64,000 nucleotides of DNA from an uncultured Poribacteria bacterium (GTDB lineage: Bacteria; Poribacteria; WGA-4E; WGA-3G). The notes under the pieces were generated by a model. It was given only the letters and a program-made list of their open reading frames with translations, did not search any database and was not told the origin of the DNA. The position numbers and the translations under genes are program-made. This document shows positions 35,004-44,780 of this stretch, one piece after another (the first letter of the stretch is position 1; every line of letters starts with the position of its first letter). The stretch is from assembly GCA_951828385.1 (NCBI GenBank), contig OX639973.1, forward strand, positions 3,835,200 through 3,899,199. The letters are read 5' to 3'.

Positions 35004-35063
35004 ACTAATAATTGTAAGCCTAAATTGGTTGACTAACGCAAACAGACGATAAAGGATTTTCTG

Positions 35064-37814
35064 ATGAAAACAGATGACATTGAACTGATTCACAGCATAT
35101 TGTCAGGCAACGAGCATGCTTTCAGTATTTTAGTTAAAAAATACCAAAAAAGCGTCCACGCCTTGGCATGGCGGAAAGTTGGAGATTTCCATATCGCCGA
35201 AGAAATCACCCAAGACACTTTCCTGCAAGCGCACAAAAAACTCGCTTCGTTGAAGAATCCGAGTCAGTTTGCCGGGTGGCTTTACGTGATCACAGACCGG
35301 CTTTGCAGATCATGGTTCCGAAAGCGGGAACTGCGGACGCAATCACTGGAAACTATTAGTGAAGAAACACTTGAAGAAACCGCTTACTCGAACTATGACC
35401 GCGAACAACGTGAAGATGCAGCCGTTGAACATCGCCGTCGAATCGTGCAAGGGCTCATGGCAAAACTGCCGGAAAGTGAACGGACGGTGATGGTACTTTA
35501 CTACCTTGGAGAAATGACTTGTGAAGAAATTAGCAAGTTTCTGGGGGTATCCTCGAACACGGTTAGAAGTCGACTCCAACGTGGGCGAAAACGATTAAAG
35601 AACGAAGAACCGATAATTCAAGAGACCCTGGGTAGCGTCCCATTAAGTCCAAATCTCATCGAAAACATTATGCGAAACATTGAGGCAATCCAACAGACAT
35701 CGCCTTCAGGCGGTAAACCGTTTCTACCGTTAGCGGCTCTGGGTTCATCGGCTATTTTGATTATTTTATTGATGGGCGCGAGCAATCAATTCATTGCGCG
35801 TTCTCAGCCGCCCTATAGTTTCGATGCGCAATCAGAAAGCACTATTGAAATCGTTGACACACCCGTTATCCGTAATATCATATCGAAACCCGATGTGCAA
35901 AACCGAGTTGGAAGTGATACTAACCCCGGTAGAAACAGCAGCAAAGGTCTAACAACAGGAACTGAGTCTATGAAAAATAATACAGCACAAGCATCCATGC
36001 AATGGAATCTACCAGAAGACGCTAAAGCCCGTCTTGGTAAAGGTAAGATCAGTGAAATACAGTATTCTTCCGATGGGGCACTTCTCGTTGTTGCGACGGG
36101 TATCGGTATTTGGATCTACGACACAACAACATATCAAGAGATCGCACTTCTTACAGCACATACGAGTGCAGTCAAGCACCTTGCCTTCAGTCCGGATGGA
36201 AATATCCTTGCGAGTAGTGGCGAGGATGGCACCATTCTACTGTGGCATAGAAGCACAGGTGCCCAAAAAGTGCTTACCAGTGCCAGCGGTTCGAGATGGG
36301 CCTCAAACTTGGCTTTCAGTCCCGATGGAAAGATACTTGCCCGTGGAAGTGGCGATACTATCCGATTTTGGGACACTATCACTGGAGAACAGAAAGGCGC
36401 GCTCACAGGACTCCCAAATATCAATAATTTATCATTTAGTCCGGATGGAAAAACAATTGTGAGTGTAAGTTGGGGGGATGGCGAAATCTGTATATCGGAT
36501 ATAATTACCGGTAAACCTCAGAAAACATTCACTGTGCAGATGACAGATAATGTATTTAGCGTAGCCTTCAGTCCGGACAGTAAAATAGTCGCTATTGGCA
36601 ATAGCGATGGTATCATCTACCTCTCAGATTTAAATACAGGTAAACTTATGCGAACACTCACTGGCCATTCGGAGGACGTTCAAAGGGTAGTGTTTAGTCT
36701 GGATGGCAAAGTGCTTGCAAGTTCATCATATTTAGACGAAACAGTCCGTCTCTGGGATGTCCACACCGGCGAACACAGACGAACACTTACTGAACACACG
36801 GGCGATATTGAGGGTTTAGCCTTCAGTCCGGATGGTAAAACCCTCGCAAGTAGCGGAAGTGGTGATGGCACCATCCGTTTTTGGGATGTCCGCACAGGCG
36901 ATCAAAAACACGCAGTTACTGGACATGCGGATTGGGTCCGTAGTATAGCGTTCAATCCCGATGGAAAATTTGTCACAAGTGGGCATGGCGATGGTGCTAT
37001 TCGATTCTGGGATGCGGAAACCGGACTACACTTGAAAACATTCAAAAAAGGGTACGCGGCGTCAGGTTTGGTATTCAGTGAAGATGGGAAAACGCTTGCT
37101 TATGCAGAGGGTTTAGACATCCGTCTCCAGGATGCAAGTACTGGCGAAGAAAAAATGCGACTGACCGGGCATGAGTGGGGTATGCATAGTATGGTGCTCA
37201 GTCCCGATGGAGATATACTCGCGAGTGGCAGCGAGGACACGACCATCCGCCTGTGGGATATGCACACGGGTGAACATAAAAGAACACTCAAAGGACATGA
37301 GCGCAGAGTCTATAGCGTGGCGTTTAGTCCGGATGGTAAAACGCTCGCAAGCGGCAGCGATGACAATACGATCCGATTATGGCGTGTTGACACTGGTGAG
37401 ACCGAGAAAATACTTACCGGACATGCCGGTGAGTTTGAAGGTGTCGATAACGGTCCATCCAGTGTCGAAGGTGTCAAGAGTGTGGCGTTTAGTCCGGATG
37501 GTAAAACGCTCGCAAGTGGCGGTGGTGATAACGTTATTCATCTATGGGATGTAGAGACAGGTAAAAGGAAGATGACACTCAGCGGACACACGCATTGGGT
37601 GTTCAGCTTGGCGTTCAGTCCGGATGGTAAAGTGCTTGCAAGTGGCAGCGTAGACAGTGACATCCGCCTATGGGATCCGCACACAGGTCAGCATAAGAAA
37701 ACACTGACGGGTCATGGTGATTGGGTCAGGAGTATTGCGTTCAGTTCGGATGGCAAAACCCTCGTTAGCGGCAGTGATGATGGCTCCGTGCTTCTTTGGA
37801 AAATCGACCCTTAA
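35064..37814 (+). CDS. Membrane-anchored ECF sigma factor fused to 14 WD40 repeats
   Basis: 916 residues. Residues 1-95 are sigma region 2 (AEEITQDTFLQAH, FAGWLYVITDRLC), about 125-182 region 4 (YLGEMTCEEISKFLGVSSNT). A linker leads to one strong membrane helix at about 220-242 (LPLAALGSSAILIILLMGAS). A low-complexity linker with PYSFDAQSESTIEIVD follows. Residues about 310-916 hold 14 WD40 repeats (AFSPDGKxLASGS...IRLWD), enough for two seven-bladed propellers. With the sigma part in the cytoplasm, the propellers would be outside. Release by proteolysis could free the sigma factor. This is an unusual one-protein sensor. Confidence 0.85.
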   Translation: MKTDDIELIHSILSGNEHAFSILVKKYQKSVHALAWRKVGDFHIAEEITQDTFLQAHKKLASLKNPSQFAGWLYVITDRLCRSWFRKRELRTQSLETISEETLEETAYSNYDREQREDAAVEHRRRIVQGLMAKLPESERTVMVLYYLGEMTCEEISKFLGVSSNTVRSRLQRGRKRLKNEEPIIQETLGSVPLSPNLIENIMRNIEAIQQTSPSGGKPFLPLAALGSSAILIILLMGASNQFIARSQPPYSFDAQSESTIEIVDTPVIRNIISKPDVQNRVGSDTNPGRNSSKGLTTGTESMKNNTAQASMQWNLPEDAKARLGKGKISEIQYSSDGALLVVATGIGIWIYDTTTYQEIALLTAHTSAVKHLAFSPDGNILASSGEDGTILLWHRSTGAQKVLTSASGSRWASNLAFSPDGKILARGSGDTIRFWDTITGEQKGALTGLPNINNLSFSPDGKTIVSVSWGDGEICISDIITGKPQKTFTVQMTDNVFSVAFSPDSKIVAIGNSDGIIYLSDLNTGKLMRTLTGHSEDVQRVVFSLDGKVLASSSYLDETVRLWDVHTGEHRRTLTEHTGDIEGLAFSPDGKTLASSGSGDGTIRFWDVRTGDQKHAVTGHADWVRSIAFNPDGKFVTSGHGDGAIRFWDAETGLHLKTFKKGYAASGLVFSEDGKTLAYAEGLDIRLQDASTGEEKMRLTGHEWGMHSMVLSPDGDILASGSEDTTIRLWDMHTGEHKRTLKGHERRVYSVAFSPDGKTLASGSDDNTIRLWRVDTGETEKILTGHAGEFEGVDNGPSSVEGVKSVAFSPDGKTLASGGGDNVIHLWDVETGKRKMTLSGHTHWVFSLAFSPDGKVLASGSVDSDIRLWDPHTGQHKKTLTGHGDWVRSIAFSSDGKTLVSGSDDGSVLLWKIDP

Positions 37815-37831
37815 ATATCGCTGAACTATCA

Positions 37832-38791
37832 TTATCGTTTAATCTTGAGAGCGCCCCACAAGGTTGAGGATTTTCTTTTGGGAGAAACGGCTAAGGGTTT
37901 TGGTGACCAATCTGGTGTCCGAGCCCAGTGTAAGTCCACAGCAATGGCAACACCCGCATTACCGTCAGCGTTCATCACGTATATGCCGTAAAGACCGTCA
38001 CGCTTTGATGAATAGGCGATCCGTTTCCCATCCGGCGACCACGTCGGATGCGTATCTTCGGATTTACTGTTCGTTAGATTCTCTTCCGCTTTACCATCCA
38101 CGTTAATGATATAGATGTCCCAGATTTTGTCGCGCCAAGATGCAAATGCGATCTGTGTGCCGTTAGGAGACCACGCCGGATCTGTGTCCCAAAATCGTGA
38201 GGTAGTAACTCGTCTTATGTTCGTACCATCAGCGTTCATCACAAAGAGGTCCGATCCAAAAACACGGGTTGATTCAAAAGCAATCTGCTTTCCGTCTGGC
38301 GACCACGCCGGATAGATATCTGCCCCTGGATGATCGGTGAGTCGTGTTAGGTTTGTGCCGTCGGCGTTTATCACATAAACTTCTGGATTCCCATGCCGAA
38401 ATGATGAAAAAGCAATTCGTTTTCCATCTGGAGACCACGCGGGACCACCGTGATCAACAGGGTGTTGAGTTAGGTTAATCGGTTGCTTTCCGTCTGCAGA
38501 CATTACATAGATTTCAAAGAAAAATCCATCTCGATCTGATACAAAAGCGATCTGTTTTCCATCCGGTGACCAGACCGGTTCCGCATCGTAGAACTCGTCT
38601 TGGGTCAACTGTTTAACATTTTTACCGTCAGGATCCATCACATAAATATCTTGTTTTTCAGGAGTACCAGACGTAAAAGCGATTTGCGCTTCAGCACCAA
38701 GGATCAGACCGATCAATACAGCAGCCCCCAATAGCAGAAAAACAACAAAATTTTTTCGGAGTTTGTTTGATGCTTTCAATTGGATTCTCAT
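37832..38791 (-). CDS. Secreted TolB-like (PD40) beta-propeller protein with TxWGxLK tail
   Basis: 319 residues from the ATG at 38791, 6 nt after GGAG; a longer frame starts upstream at 38872 but the signal peptide supports this start. The signal region is FVVFLLLGAAVLIGLILG with cleavage after AEA. Six PD40 repeats of the type AWSPDGKxIAFxSxR...IYVMNADG form a propeller. The C-terminus SSTLWGALKIKR carries the TT[TL]WGxLK motif. It lies between two sigma/propeller genes that converge on it. Confidence 0.9.
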   Translation of the reverse strand: MRIQLKASNKLRKNFVVFLLLGAAVLIGLILGAEAQIAFTSGTPEKQDIYVMDPDGKNVKQLTQDEFYDAEPVWSPDGKQIAFVSDRDGFFFEIYVMSADGKQPINLTQHPVDHGGPAWSPDGKRIAFSSFRHGNPEVYVINADGTNLTRLTDHPGADIYPAWSPDGKQIAFESTRVFGSDLFVMNADGTNIRRVTTSRFWDTDPAWSPNGTQIAFASWRDKIWDIYIINVDGKAEENLTNSKSEDTHPTWSPDGKRIAYSSKRDGLYGIYVMNADGNAGVAIAVDLHWARTPDWSPKPLAVSPKRKSSTLWGALKIKR

Positions 38792-38928
38792 TTTTTTCTC
38801 CATTGGAAAATTTTCACATAAACGTTTAACAGTGAGGTTTTGGTCTTGTTTTTCTGTTTGATGATTCTCCACAGGACTATTGACTTTTTCCTATTGCTTT
38901 ATTCTTTTACCACCCATGTGGTGTTCAT

Positions 38929-41922
38929 CTATTCTTCTTCAAGCGAGAGATGAAAGACCCCGAGTTGGAAAGTAGCAATGTACAATCTGTCGTTCTTGGC
39001 TACAAGCGAAACAACTGTATCCGTTGCGTGTGGGTCAAACTCCCATGGCACACTGTTCTTGGCGACAAGCGGAACAACTTTTTTGGGAGCACTTGGAGAG
39101 ATTTTATGCCATTTGCCACGCTTATCTAAACGATAGACCCCAGTATCGCCAATACCATAAACCGTGGTGCCATCCACAGCGAATTTGTCAATGACGACAT
39201 GTGCTCCCATTTTATCAGTTATGACGCGCCAATGTGTGCCGACTTGTGAAGCTAAAACCCCTCTGTCCGTTGCAACGTAAACGGTTGAACCGACAAAGAT
39301 TATTTCCTTAAAACTGCTATAGCGGAGTGGAAGGTTTGACGTAACGTCTCTCCAACTCTCTCCACCATCAAAAGACTGAAACAACCCGCCATTCCGCTTG
39401 CCTACGTAGATAGTTTCTGCGGAAACTGCTAACTTGAACCCTTTATTCAATCCGGTATGAGACCGTTTACCGATATCTACTAGTCCAGTATTCATCCATT
39501 CAGGGGCGCCGGGCTTCCATTTGAAAAGCCGCCCCAAGAATTCTATGTAGAACGTTTCATTGCTGACTGCAAACCCGCCGATGCCACCATATACGTCAAG
39601 CAGGTATAATGAAGCGGGTACGTTTTTAATGACCGGACGACCTGCAGCCAAACTCGCTTGTTTCAGTTCTTCAAAATGTGCTTCTGTCCAAAACTCCGTG
39701 ACCAGTGCTTCACCATCAAAATCAGGTATGTTTTCAACTGGAATGAGTGCTTTGCCATCTGCAGACAAACGCAAAACACGCAGGTTGGCACCTTCATCCA
39801 TAATTACATAGAGTACATTATCAACAATTTTTAACTTTGAAAATGCAAAGAAACCGCTGTAAAGGCTTTCGTACACGCTTTCCCACGACACACCTCCATC
39901 GGTCGATTGGAAGATACCTTCACTGGTATGTGCATAGAGCCTATTGTTGAAAAGCACCAAATCCAGTGTTATCGTTCCTGCCATCCCATTCGTAAATGAG
40001 TGCCATGAGGTCCCCGCATCAGTTGTACGGTGAACACCGAATATCCCTGCTCTGTAAAACGTCCGTTCGTCTACTGCTACAAATGGCTGCTTGTTCAGCG
40101 TAAATGAACTCAGATCTGATTCAAAATTTGTCCACGTCTGTTCACCATCTGTGTAGGAGGGGTTTGTAACCCCGATTCCGCCCACACTTTGCGTTAAGAA
40201 CGTTTCATCAACAGCCAAAAGCTTTATACCGGTTGGTGTCCGTACTAACGCAGATTTATCTTTAGGCGTTATATCCGTCCATGATGTTCCCAAATCGGTT
40301 GACTGGTAAATCCTGTTTAAACTCGCGTTGTCATCGCTTGTTATTTCTTCAGCAGTCTTTGTCGTTGTGAACAGATCAGGACCTGCACTAACATAGAGAT
40401 TCTTCTCAAAGACTTCTAAAGCGTAAATCGCTTTGGCAGTGCCCACACGGAGTTGGTCCCAGGCACCTGCATTGAGTCGGTAGAGACCTCGGTTTGTGCC
40501 AGCAAATACCATGTTTCCAACCGCAGCCATTGTATAAATTCTTTTGTCTGTTAATCCATCGTTGATAGGTACCCACTGTTTACCGGCATCCGTAGATCGG
40601 AAAACGCCCTTATCAAGAAGGGCGAGATACATTATAATAGGTGCTTGTGAACCCTGCGCTTGTGCCCCATTCGTGATAACCAATCCAGTAGGATGTCCTC
40701 TCGGTAAGAAATCACCAAGTTCATTCCACGTCTCACCCCTATCCGTCGAAGTGAATATTTTATGAGAAGCGAAGTAGAGAGTGCCTCTATGCTCCGTAAT
40801 CGGTAAGAATTCTTCAGTCGGTAAACTTGTGTTGATGAGGGACCACGCATTTCTATCATTTGCCAATCTGTAGAGACCTGTTGCAGTAATAGCGTAGAGT
40901 TCGCCCTCAGATGTAGAGAAAAGCTTAATACTGGCACCGCCTTGGAGTCCATTCACCTGTGTCCACTGCGAGCCAGAAAACCTATTGGAATCGCCCCATG
41001 TATTGGAGGCTAAAACCTTCTCTGACACCTGTGAACCGGTCCTGTCGTTTCTACCCGGTGTAATAGCACGTCCAAGCCTATTCTGGATATCCGGTTTCGA
41101 CGTAGTATCAAGTACTAAAGGTGCATCAACAATTTCAATCGTGGGTTCAGATTGCGCCTCGAAACTATATGGTTTCTGGAAACGAGCAATGTACTGACTG
41201 CTCACACCGAGCAGCAATATAACCAATACCGTAGCTGCACCAAAAGCTGCCCATGGGAGCGAGGGTTTTCCGGTTGACGGCGATGCCGGATTTATGTCAG
41301 TGACTCGCCGAACAATGTTCTCGGTTAGGTTGGTAGGTAACTGTACGCTACCGAGTACCTCGTGAACCAAAAGTTCCTCTTCTGTCCGTAAACGTTTCCG
41401 CGCCCGCTGCAGCCGACTCGTAATTGTATTCACCGACACCCCTAAGAACCTACCTATTTCCTTCGTATCCATTTCACCGAGATAGTAGAGCGTTACGACG
41501 GTGCGTTCACTCTCCGGCAGTTTTTCGAGCAGTTTTTTAACGATTGTACTGCGATGCTCGGTTGCTTCTGTTTCGCGTTCCGCTGATATATGATGGGCAT
41601 AAGAAGATTCTTCTATCTCTTCCATGGGTGTGTCCTCGAGCGATTGCATCGTAGGTTTGCGCCTTTCGAGCCAATTAAGGCAAAGCCGATTGGCAATGAC
41701 ATACAACCATCCCGCAAACTGATTAGGATTTTTCAGTGTCACAAGTTTCTTGTATGCTTGGAGGAAGGTGTCCTGCGTAATTTCTTCAGCAACGTGGAAA
41801 TCACCGACCTTCCGCCACGCGAGTGCGTGAACACTCTTTTGGTATTTTCGGACCAAGATGGTAAATGCCTTGTCGTCGCCATCCAAAATTCCGTGAATCA
41901 GTTGAACATCGTTGTCAATCAT
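38929..41922 (-). CDS. Membrane-anchored ECF sigma factor fused to BNR/YCF48-like propellers
   Basis: 997 residues, GGAG 7 nt before the start. Same N-terminal plan as the WD40 fusion: sigma region 2 (AEEITQDTFLQAYK, FAGWLYVIANRLC), region 4 (LGEMDTKEIGRFLGVSVNT), membrane helix near 225-247 (AFGAATVLVILLLGVSSQ), linker PYSFEAQSEPTIEIVD. The remaining 650 residues have repeated Asp-box signatures (STDRGETWNEL, STDAGKQWVPI, STDLGTSWTDI, TTDAGTSWHSF, STDGGVSWESV, SFDGGESWRDV), as in sialidase/photosystem assembly-type propellers. The promoter region upstream is filled by a MITE. Confidence 0.85.
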   Translation of the reverse strand: MIDNDVQLIHGILDGDDKAFTILVRKYQKSVHALAWRKVGDFHVAEEITQDTFLQAYKKLVTLKNPNQFAGWLYVIANRLCLNWLERRKPTMQSLEDTPMEEIEESSYAHHISAERETEATEHRSTIVKKLLEKLPESERTVVTLYYLGEMDTKEIGRFLGVSVNTITSRLQRARKRLRTEEELLVHEVLGSVQLPTNLTENIVRRVTDINPASPSTGKPSLPWAAFGAATVLVILLLGVSSQYIARFQKPYSFEAQSEPTIEIVDAPLVLDTTSKPDIQNRLGRAITPGRNDRTGSQVSEKVLASNTWGDSNRFSGSQWTQVNGLQGGASIKLFSTSEGELYAITATGLYRLANDRNAWSLINTSLPTEEFLPITEHRGTLYFASHKIFTSTDRGETWNELGDFLPRGHPTGLVITNGAQAQGSQAPIIMYLALLDKGVFRSTDAGKQWVPINDGLTDKRIYTMAAVGNMVFAGTNRGLYRLNAGAWDQLRVGTAKAIYALEVFEKNLYVSAGPDLFTTTKTAEEITSDDNASLNRIYQSTDLGTSWTDITPKDKSALVRTPTGIKLLAVDETFLTQSVGGIGVTNPSYTDGEQTWTNFESDLSSFTLNKQPFVAVDERTFYRAGIFGVHRTTDAGTSWHSFTNGMAGTITLDLVLFNNRLYAHTSEGIFQSTDGGVSWESVYESLYSGFFAFSKLKIVDNVLYVIMDEGANLRVLRLSADGKALIPVENIPDFDGEALVTEFWTEAHFEELKQASLAAGRPVIKNVPASLYLLDVYGGIGGFAVSNETFYIEFLGRLFKWKPGAPEWMNTGLVDIGKRSHTGLNKGFKLAVSAETIYVGKRNGGLFQSFDGGESWRDVTSNLPLRYSSFKEIIFVGSTVYVATDRGVLASQVGTHWRVITDKMGAHVVIDKFAVDGTTVYGIGDTGVYRLDKRGKWHKISPSAPKKVVPLVAKNSVPWEFDPHATDTVVSLVAKNDRLYIATFQLGVFHLSLEEE

Positions 41923-41945
41923 CAGAATGCTCCAGAAAAGAAACG

Positions 41946-42070
41946 ATAGTAAAGTTTAGAATTAATTGGGCACTCTCCAACAGTCTGAATCCCTATAACA
42001 GGCATTCAGACTGGCACAAACTGGAAGTTTGTGGTACGAAGATGTCCGCTTATTTATGGGCTTCACTATA
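41946..42070. mobile_element. MITE family B, copy 3
   Basis: Inverted orientation; ends ATAGTAAAG and CTTCACTATA, with the long hairpin. It starts 24 bp upstream of the BNR sigma gene, so it has probably displaced that gene's ECF-type promoter. Confidence 0.8.
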
Positions 42071-42096
42071 AGTTCGCTTTAAAACACAGTTTGGTA

Positions 42097-42777
42097 TTAA
42101 CGGCTTTTCACTCGAATCTCTTGGAATGTTCCTATAGGTAGATATCTTGATAGAACTTTCCGAACGGTTGCTTCTGAGAGTTGCTGTGGCGTAATTAAAA
42201 CACATTTATTCCGTGAACTCGTCCAGTCTCTCTCAAAATTCTTGTAACTTACACGACGCTCACCGAAATTGGCAAGGTGCTGAAGATACACTTCCGCAGA
42301 TCGGTCATCGTAACGAGACATCGGCAAAATTTCCGGTCTCCGTCCTTGCAATTGAACCATTACAATAGGTGCCCAACCTTTCGCGACAAATGCCTTTAGG
42401 ACATCAAACGAACAGTTGGAGACAATAGCGACATGCTGTGCTTTCCCGCGCGTCGTCAAGTAGAAATCGTCAAGTCCACCTCTACTAATGTCCGGAGTCT
42501 CTTTAAAAACATTTCTGACGTAAGGCAACTCGCGTAAATTAACAGCAGCAGCTTTTGGCAAACTACTGTCGGTGTGCCTTGAATCTGTTGGCATCGCCTT
42601 CGCAGCAGTAGTAGCTGCCGTTTCAGGGACGTAGTACTGTGTTTTGGACGGTGAACCGCAATTAATTGTCAAAATCACGAAAACCAGTAATACAATACAG
42701 ACAGGCACAGTTGAATATGAAAAGCCCGCAATCAAGGTCCCGCGAACATTTTTTGAAGAAAACTTATTACGTTGCAT
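42097..42777 (-). CDS. Lipoprotein, possibly a degenerate C39-like cysteine peptidase
   Basis: 226 residues. The lipobox is ILTINC, Cys at about residue 40, after a hydrophobic segment (VPVCIVLLVFVILT). The mature part has NCSFDVLKAFVAKGWAPIVMVQL and later FERDWTSSRNKCVLITP, an order that recalls the C39-like peptidase fold with an N-terminal Cys. The expected catalytic His is not evident, so activity is doubtful. It lies 75 bp downstream of the membrane-protein gene on the same strand and may be in its operon. Confidence 0.6.
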   Translation of the reverse strand: MQRNKFSSKNVRGTLIAGFSYSTVPVCIVLLVFVILTINCGSPSKTQYYVPETAATTAAKAMPTDSRHTDSSLPKAAAVNLRELPYVRNVFKETPDISRGGLDDFYLTTRGKAQHVAIVSNCSFDVLKAFVAKGWAPIVMVQLQGRRPEILPMSRYDDRSAEVYLQHLANFGERRVSYKNFERDWTSSRNKCVLITPQQLSEATVRKVLSRYLPIGTFQEIRVKSR

Positions 42778-42852
42778 AATTTTATCCCCCTTTTAAAGTT
42801 AATGACACAATTTTTGGAGGATAACGTGCATAATTCTGTAAAAAAACGAAAA

Positions 42853-44766
42853 TCAGCCCGGTAATGCGCCTTGGTAGTTTACACCGGTAAATATCCCGAT
42901 CACCATCCATAACCCGACGATGCCGAACTCGCCTATGATTAATCCCATAAAGAGGGGGCGGAATTGCCGATAGTATCCGATGCCGCCTGATTTTAGTGCG
43001 AGATACTTCAAAAACCAACCGACACACATACAAGACCAGAGGAAATAGGATGAATAGACGGCACCCATGACGTACCCAATCGGGTGGAGTTGCCACCACA
43101 TGAATTGACGCTGCATAATCAGTAGAAAGCCAGTGATGCCGGCACCCAAGAGCATGCTGTATGCCTCGTCTAATTTCATGTCTTTCGGATACTGAATCAG
43201 TGAAACGATATGATTAAAGTACCTTGGCGATCCGATAAAGGGACCCCTTTGGAGATTTAAGCCCCCTTTTTCATAAATCAAGGGCAATGATGCAGCGTAG
43301 GAAACACCGATAGCGACAACAATAGCGAGTGCCATCGCACCGAGTATGCTTCTCCGGTTTACTCGCACTGGGTCCGCCGCTTTTAATCCGTGCAAAACGC
43401 TCGGCATCAAGATACCGCCCCAGTCGCGCATCATCACACGCTGAAACCCTAAGAGGGACAGACTGCTTGCGTCTATGATCCTTGAACCGGCAATAATCTC
43501 AAAGTACTCCACCGGGTACATCGGTGCTTGGATCAGTAGCATTCCGCCATTGACCACCATCCACGTCAACGCAGTAGAAGCAATCAAGAAAAGTAGGATA
43601 ATGCTACAAGCAACCCAAAGCGACATCCCAGCGTAGGCACAGAGACCCGCAAGCAGTAAGAAACTAAAGATGGTTCCCAAAACTGCCCATCTATACGGCA
43701 ATGCTTCATCTGAATCATCGATTGTTGTAGCGGTAGCCGATTCCAGGAATGTTCGCTTCAGGAGGTCTTTGATATGTGAACGACTGTTAAGCAGGAAGGC
43801 GAGGACCATGACGACATAGGCAGCCATCGTCTGTCCTCTCGCTGATATCCACGGACTGATAGGGATAGCAAAAGCGTTGATGATGATGTACTGGAGTTTG
43901 AAGAATAAGAAGAAAAACCAGCAGCTAAACGATACCTCCATCGCGAGAAAATAGGTTATACCGATAACTGAAAAATAGAGAAAGAATCGGAATTGGGGCC
44001 ACCACCCCATCACAATCCAGGGGCGTTCCGTGAATGGGGTGTACAGGTCGTACCGATTCGGAAGGCGCGGCAGCGACGGCACATATTCATGCAGTCCGTT
44101 AAGCAGATGAAATGCGGCGGCGATCCCAAATCCGACCCATACAAGTGGATTCCTGAAAAAGCCATCCAGAGAACGATGCGCTGAGGCCTGCTGAACCATC
44201 TCTACGGGTATAGTAACAAGCGGAAATATGAACCGCTCGCGTTCAATCCACTGTTTCCGAATCACAATTGATACACAGATGATTAGACAGTAGAGGAGGA
44301 GGATAAAAACCGTCCAGACGATGAGTGGTTTTACCCAGAGTAGCCAAGGCACAAGCGATTCACCCTCATAGAAATCGGTAACAGCGTGCGTATCCCACAC
44401 AATTAGCCATTCGGAAAAATGTGGGTGAAGCGTTTCTGCCCATTCGTTTTCAGGTGTTGCGAAATAGACGGGTGCCGCCAAATAAGGGAGTAAGTACCCT
44501 ATCATCCCCTTTGATGGAATCGCTGAACTCACACCCATCATTACCCATACGACCATCAACTCCGCCGGACTGAGCACCGCCCGAGGTGCGACTTTTTTTA
44601 GAATGGGATTGATAACTAAGGTGAGAAAAATCAGCGTAAAGACTGCCCCTAAAGGAAAGTGATTTCCAGAAATATCTGTCCCTTGGAGATAGTAGTCGTT
44701 ATACGGCGTGATGGCTGTTTGGACGATGACGAGTACCAAACCGGTCAAAACTGCTCGTACGGTCAT
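42853..44766 (-). CDS. Polytopic membrane protein (DUF6785/DUF6784-like)
   Basis: 637 residues with at least twelve hydrophobic spans, including VLTGLVLVIVQTAITPYN, AVFTLIFLTLVINPIL and LVPWLLWVKPLIVWTVFIL. Conserved-looking segments LSPAELMVVWVMMGVSS and the tail PLFMGLIIGEFGIVG are typical of the DUF6785 membrane family seen in Poribacteria and Planctomycetes, remotely like oligopeptide transporters. A transport role is a guess. AAGGGGG precedes the start. The lipoprotein gene follows downstream. Confidence 0.75.
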   Translation of the reverse strand: MTVRAVLTGLVLVIVQTAITPYNDYYLQGTDISGNHFPLGAVFTLIFLTLVINPILKKVAPRAVLSPAELMVVWVMMGVSSAIPSKGMIGYLLPYLAAPVYFATPENEWAETLHPHFSEWLIVWDTHAVTDFYEGESLVPWLLWVKPLIVWTVFILLLYCLIICVSIVIRKQWIERERFIFPLVTIPVEMVQQASAHRSLDGFFRNPLVWVGFGIAAAFHLLNGLHEYVPSLPRLPNRYDLYTPFTERPWIVMGWWPQFRFFLYFSVIGITYFLAMEVSFSCWFFFLFFKLQYIIINAFAIPISPWISARGQTMAAYVVMVLAFLLNSRSHIKDLLKRTFLESATATTIDDSDEALPYRWAVLGTIFSFLLLAGLCAYAGMSLWVACSIILLFLIASTALTWMVVNGGMLLIQAPMYPVEYFEIIAGSRIIDASSLSLLGFQRVMMRDWGGILMPSVLHGLKAADPVRVNRRSILGAMALAIVVAIGVSYAASLPLIYEKGGLNLQRGPFIGSPRYFNHIVSLIQYPKDMKLDEAYSMLLGAGITGFLLIMQRQFMWWQLHPIGYVMGAVYSSYFLWSCMCVGWFLKYLALKSGGIGYYRQFRPLFMGLIIGEFGIVGLWMVIGIFTGVNYQGALPG

Positions 44767-44780
44767 CTATTTCCCCCTTC

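Noticed and set aside
42782-43099. Open frame of 105 codons on the minus strand
   Set aside because: It is a shadow of the membrane-protein gene in another frame with unnatural composition.
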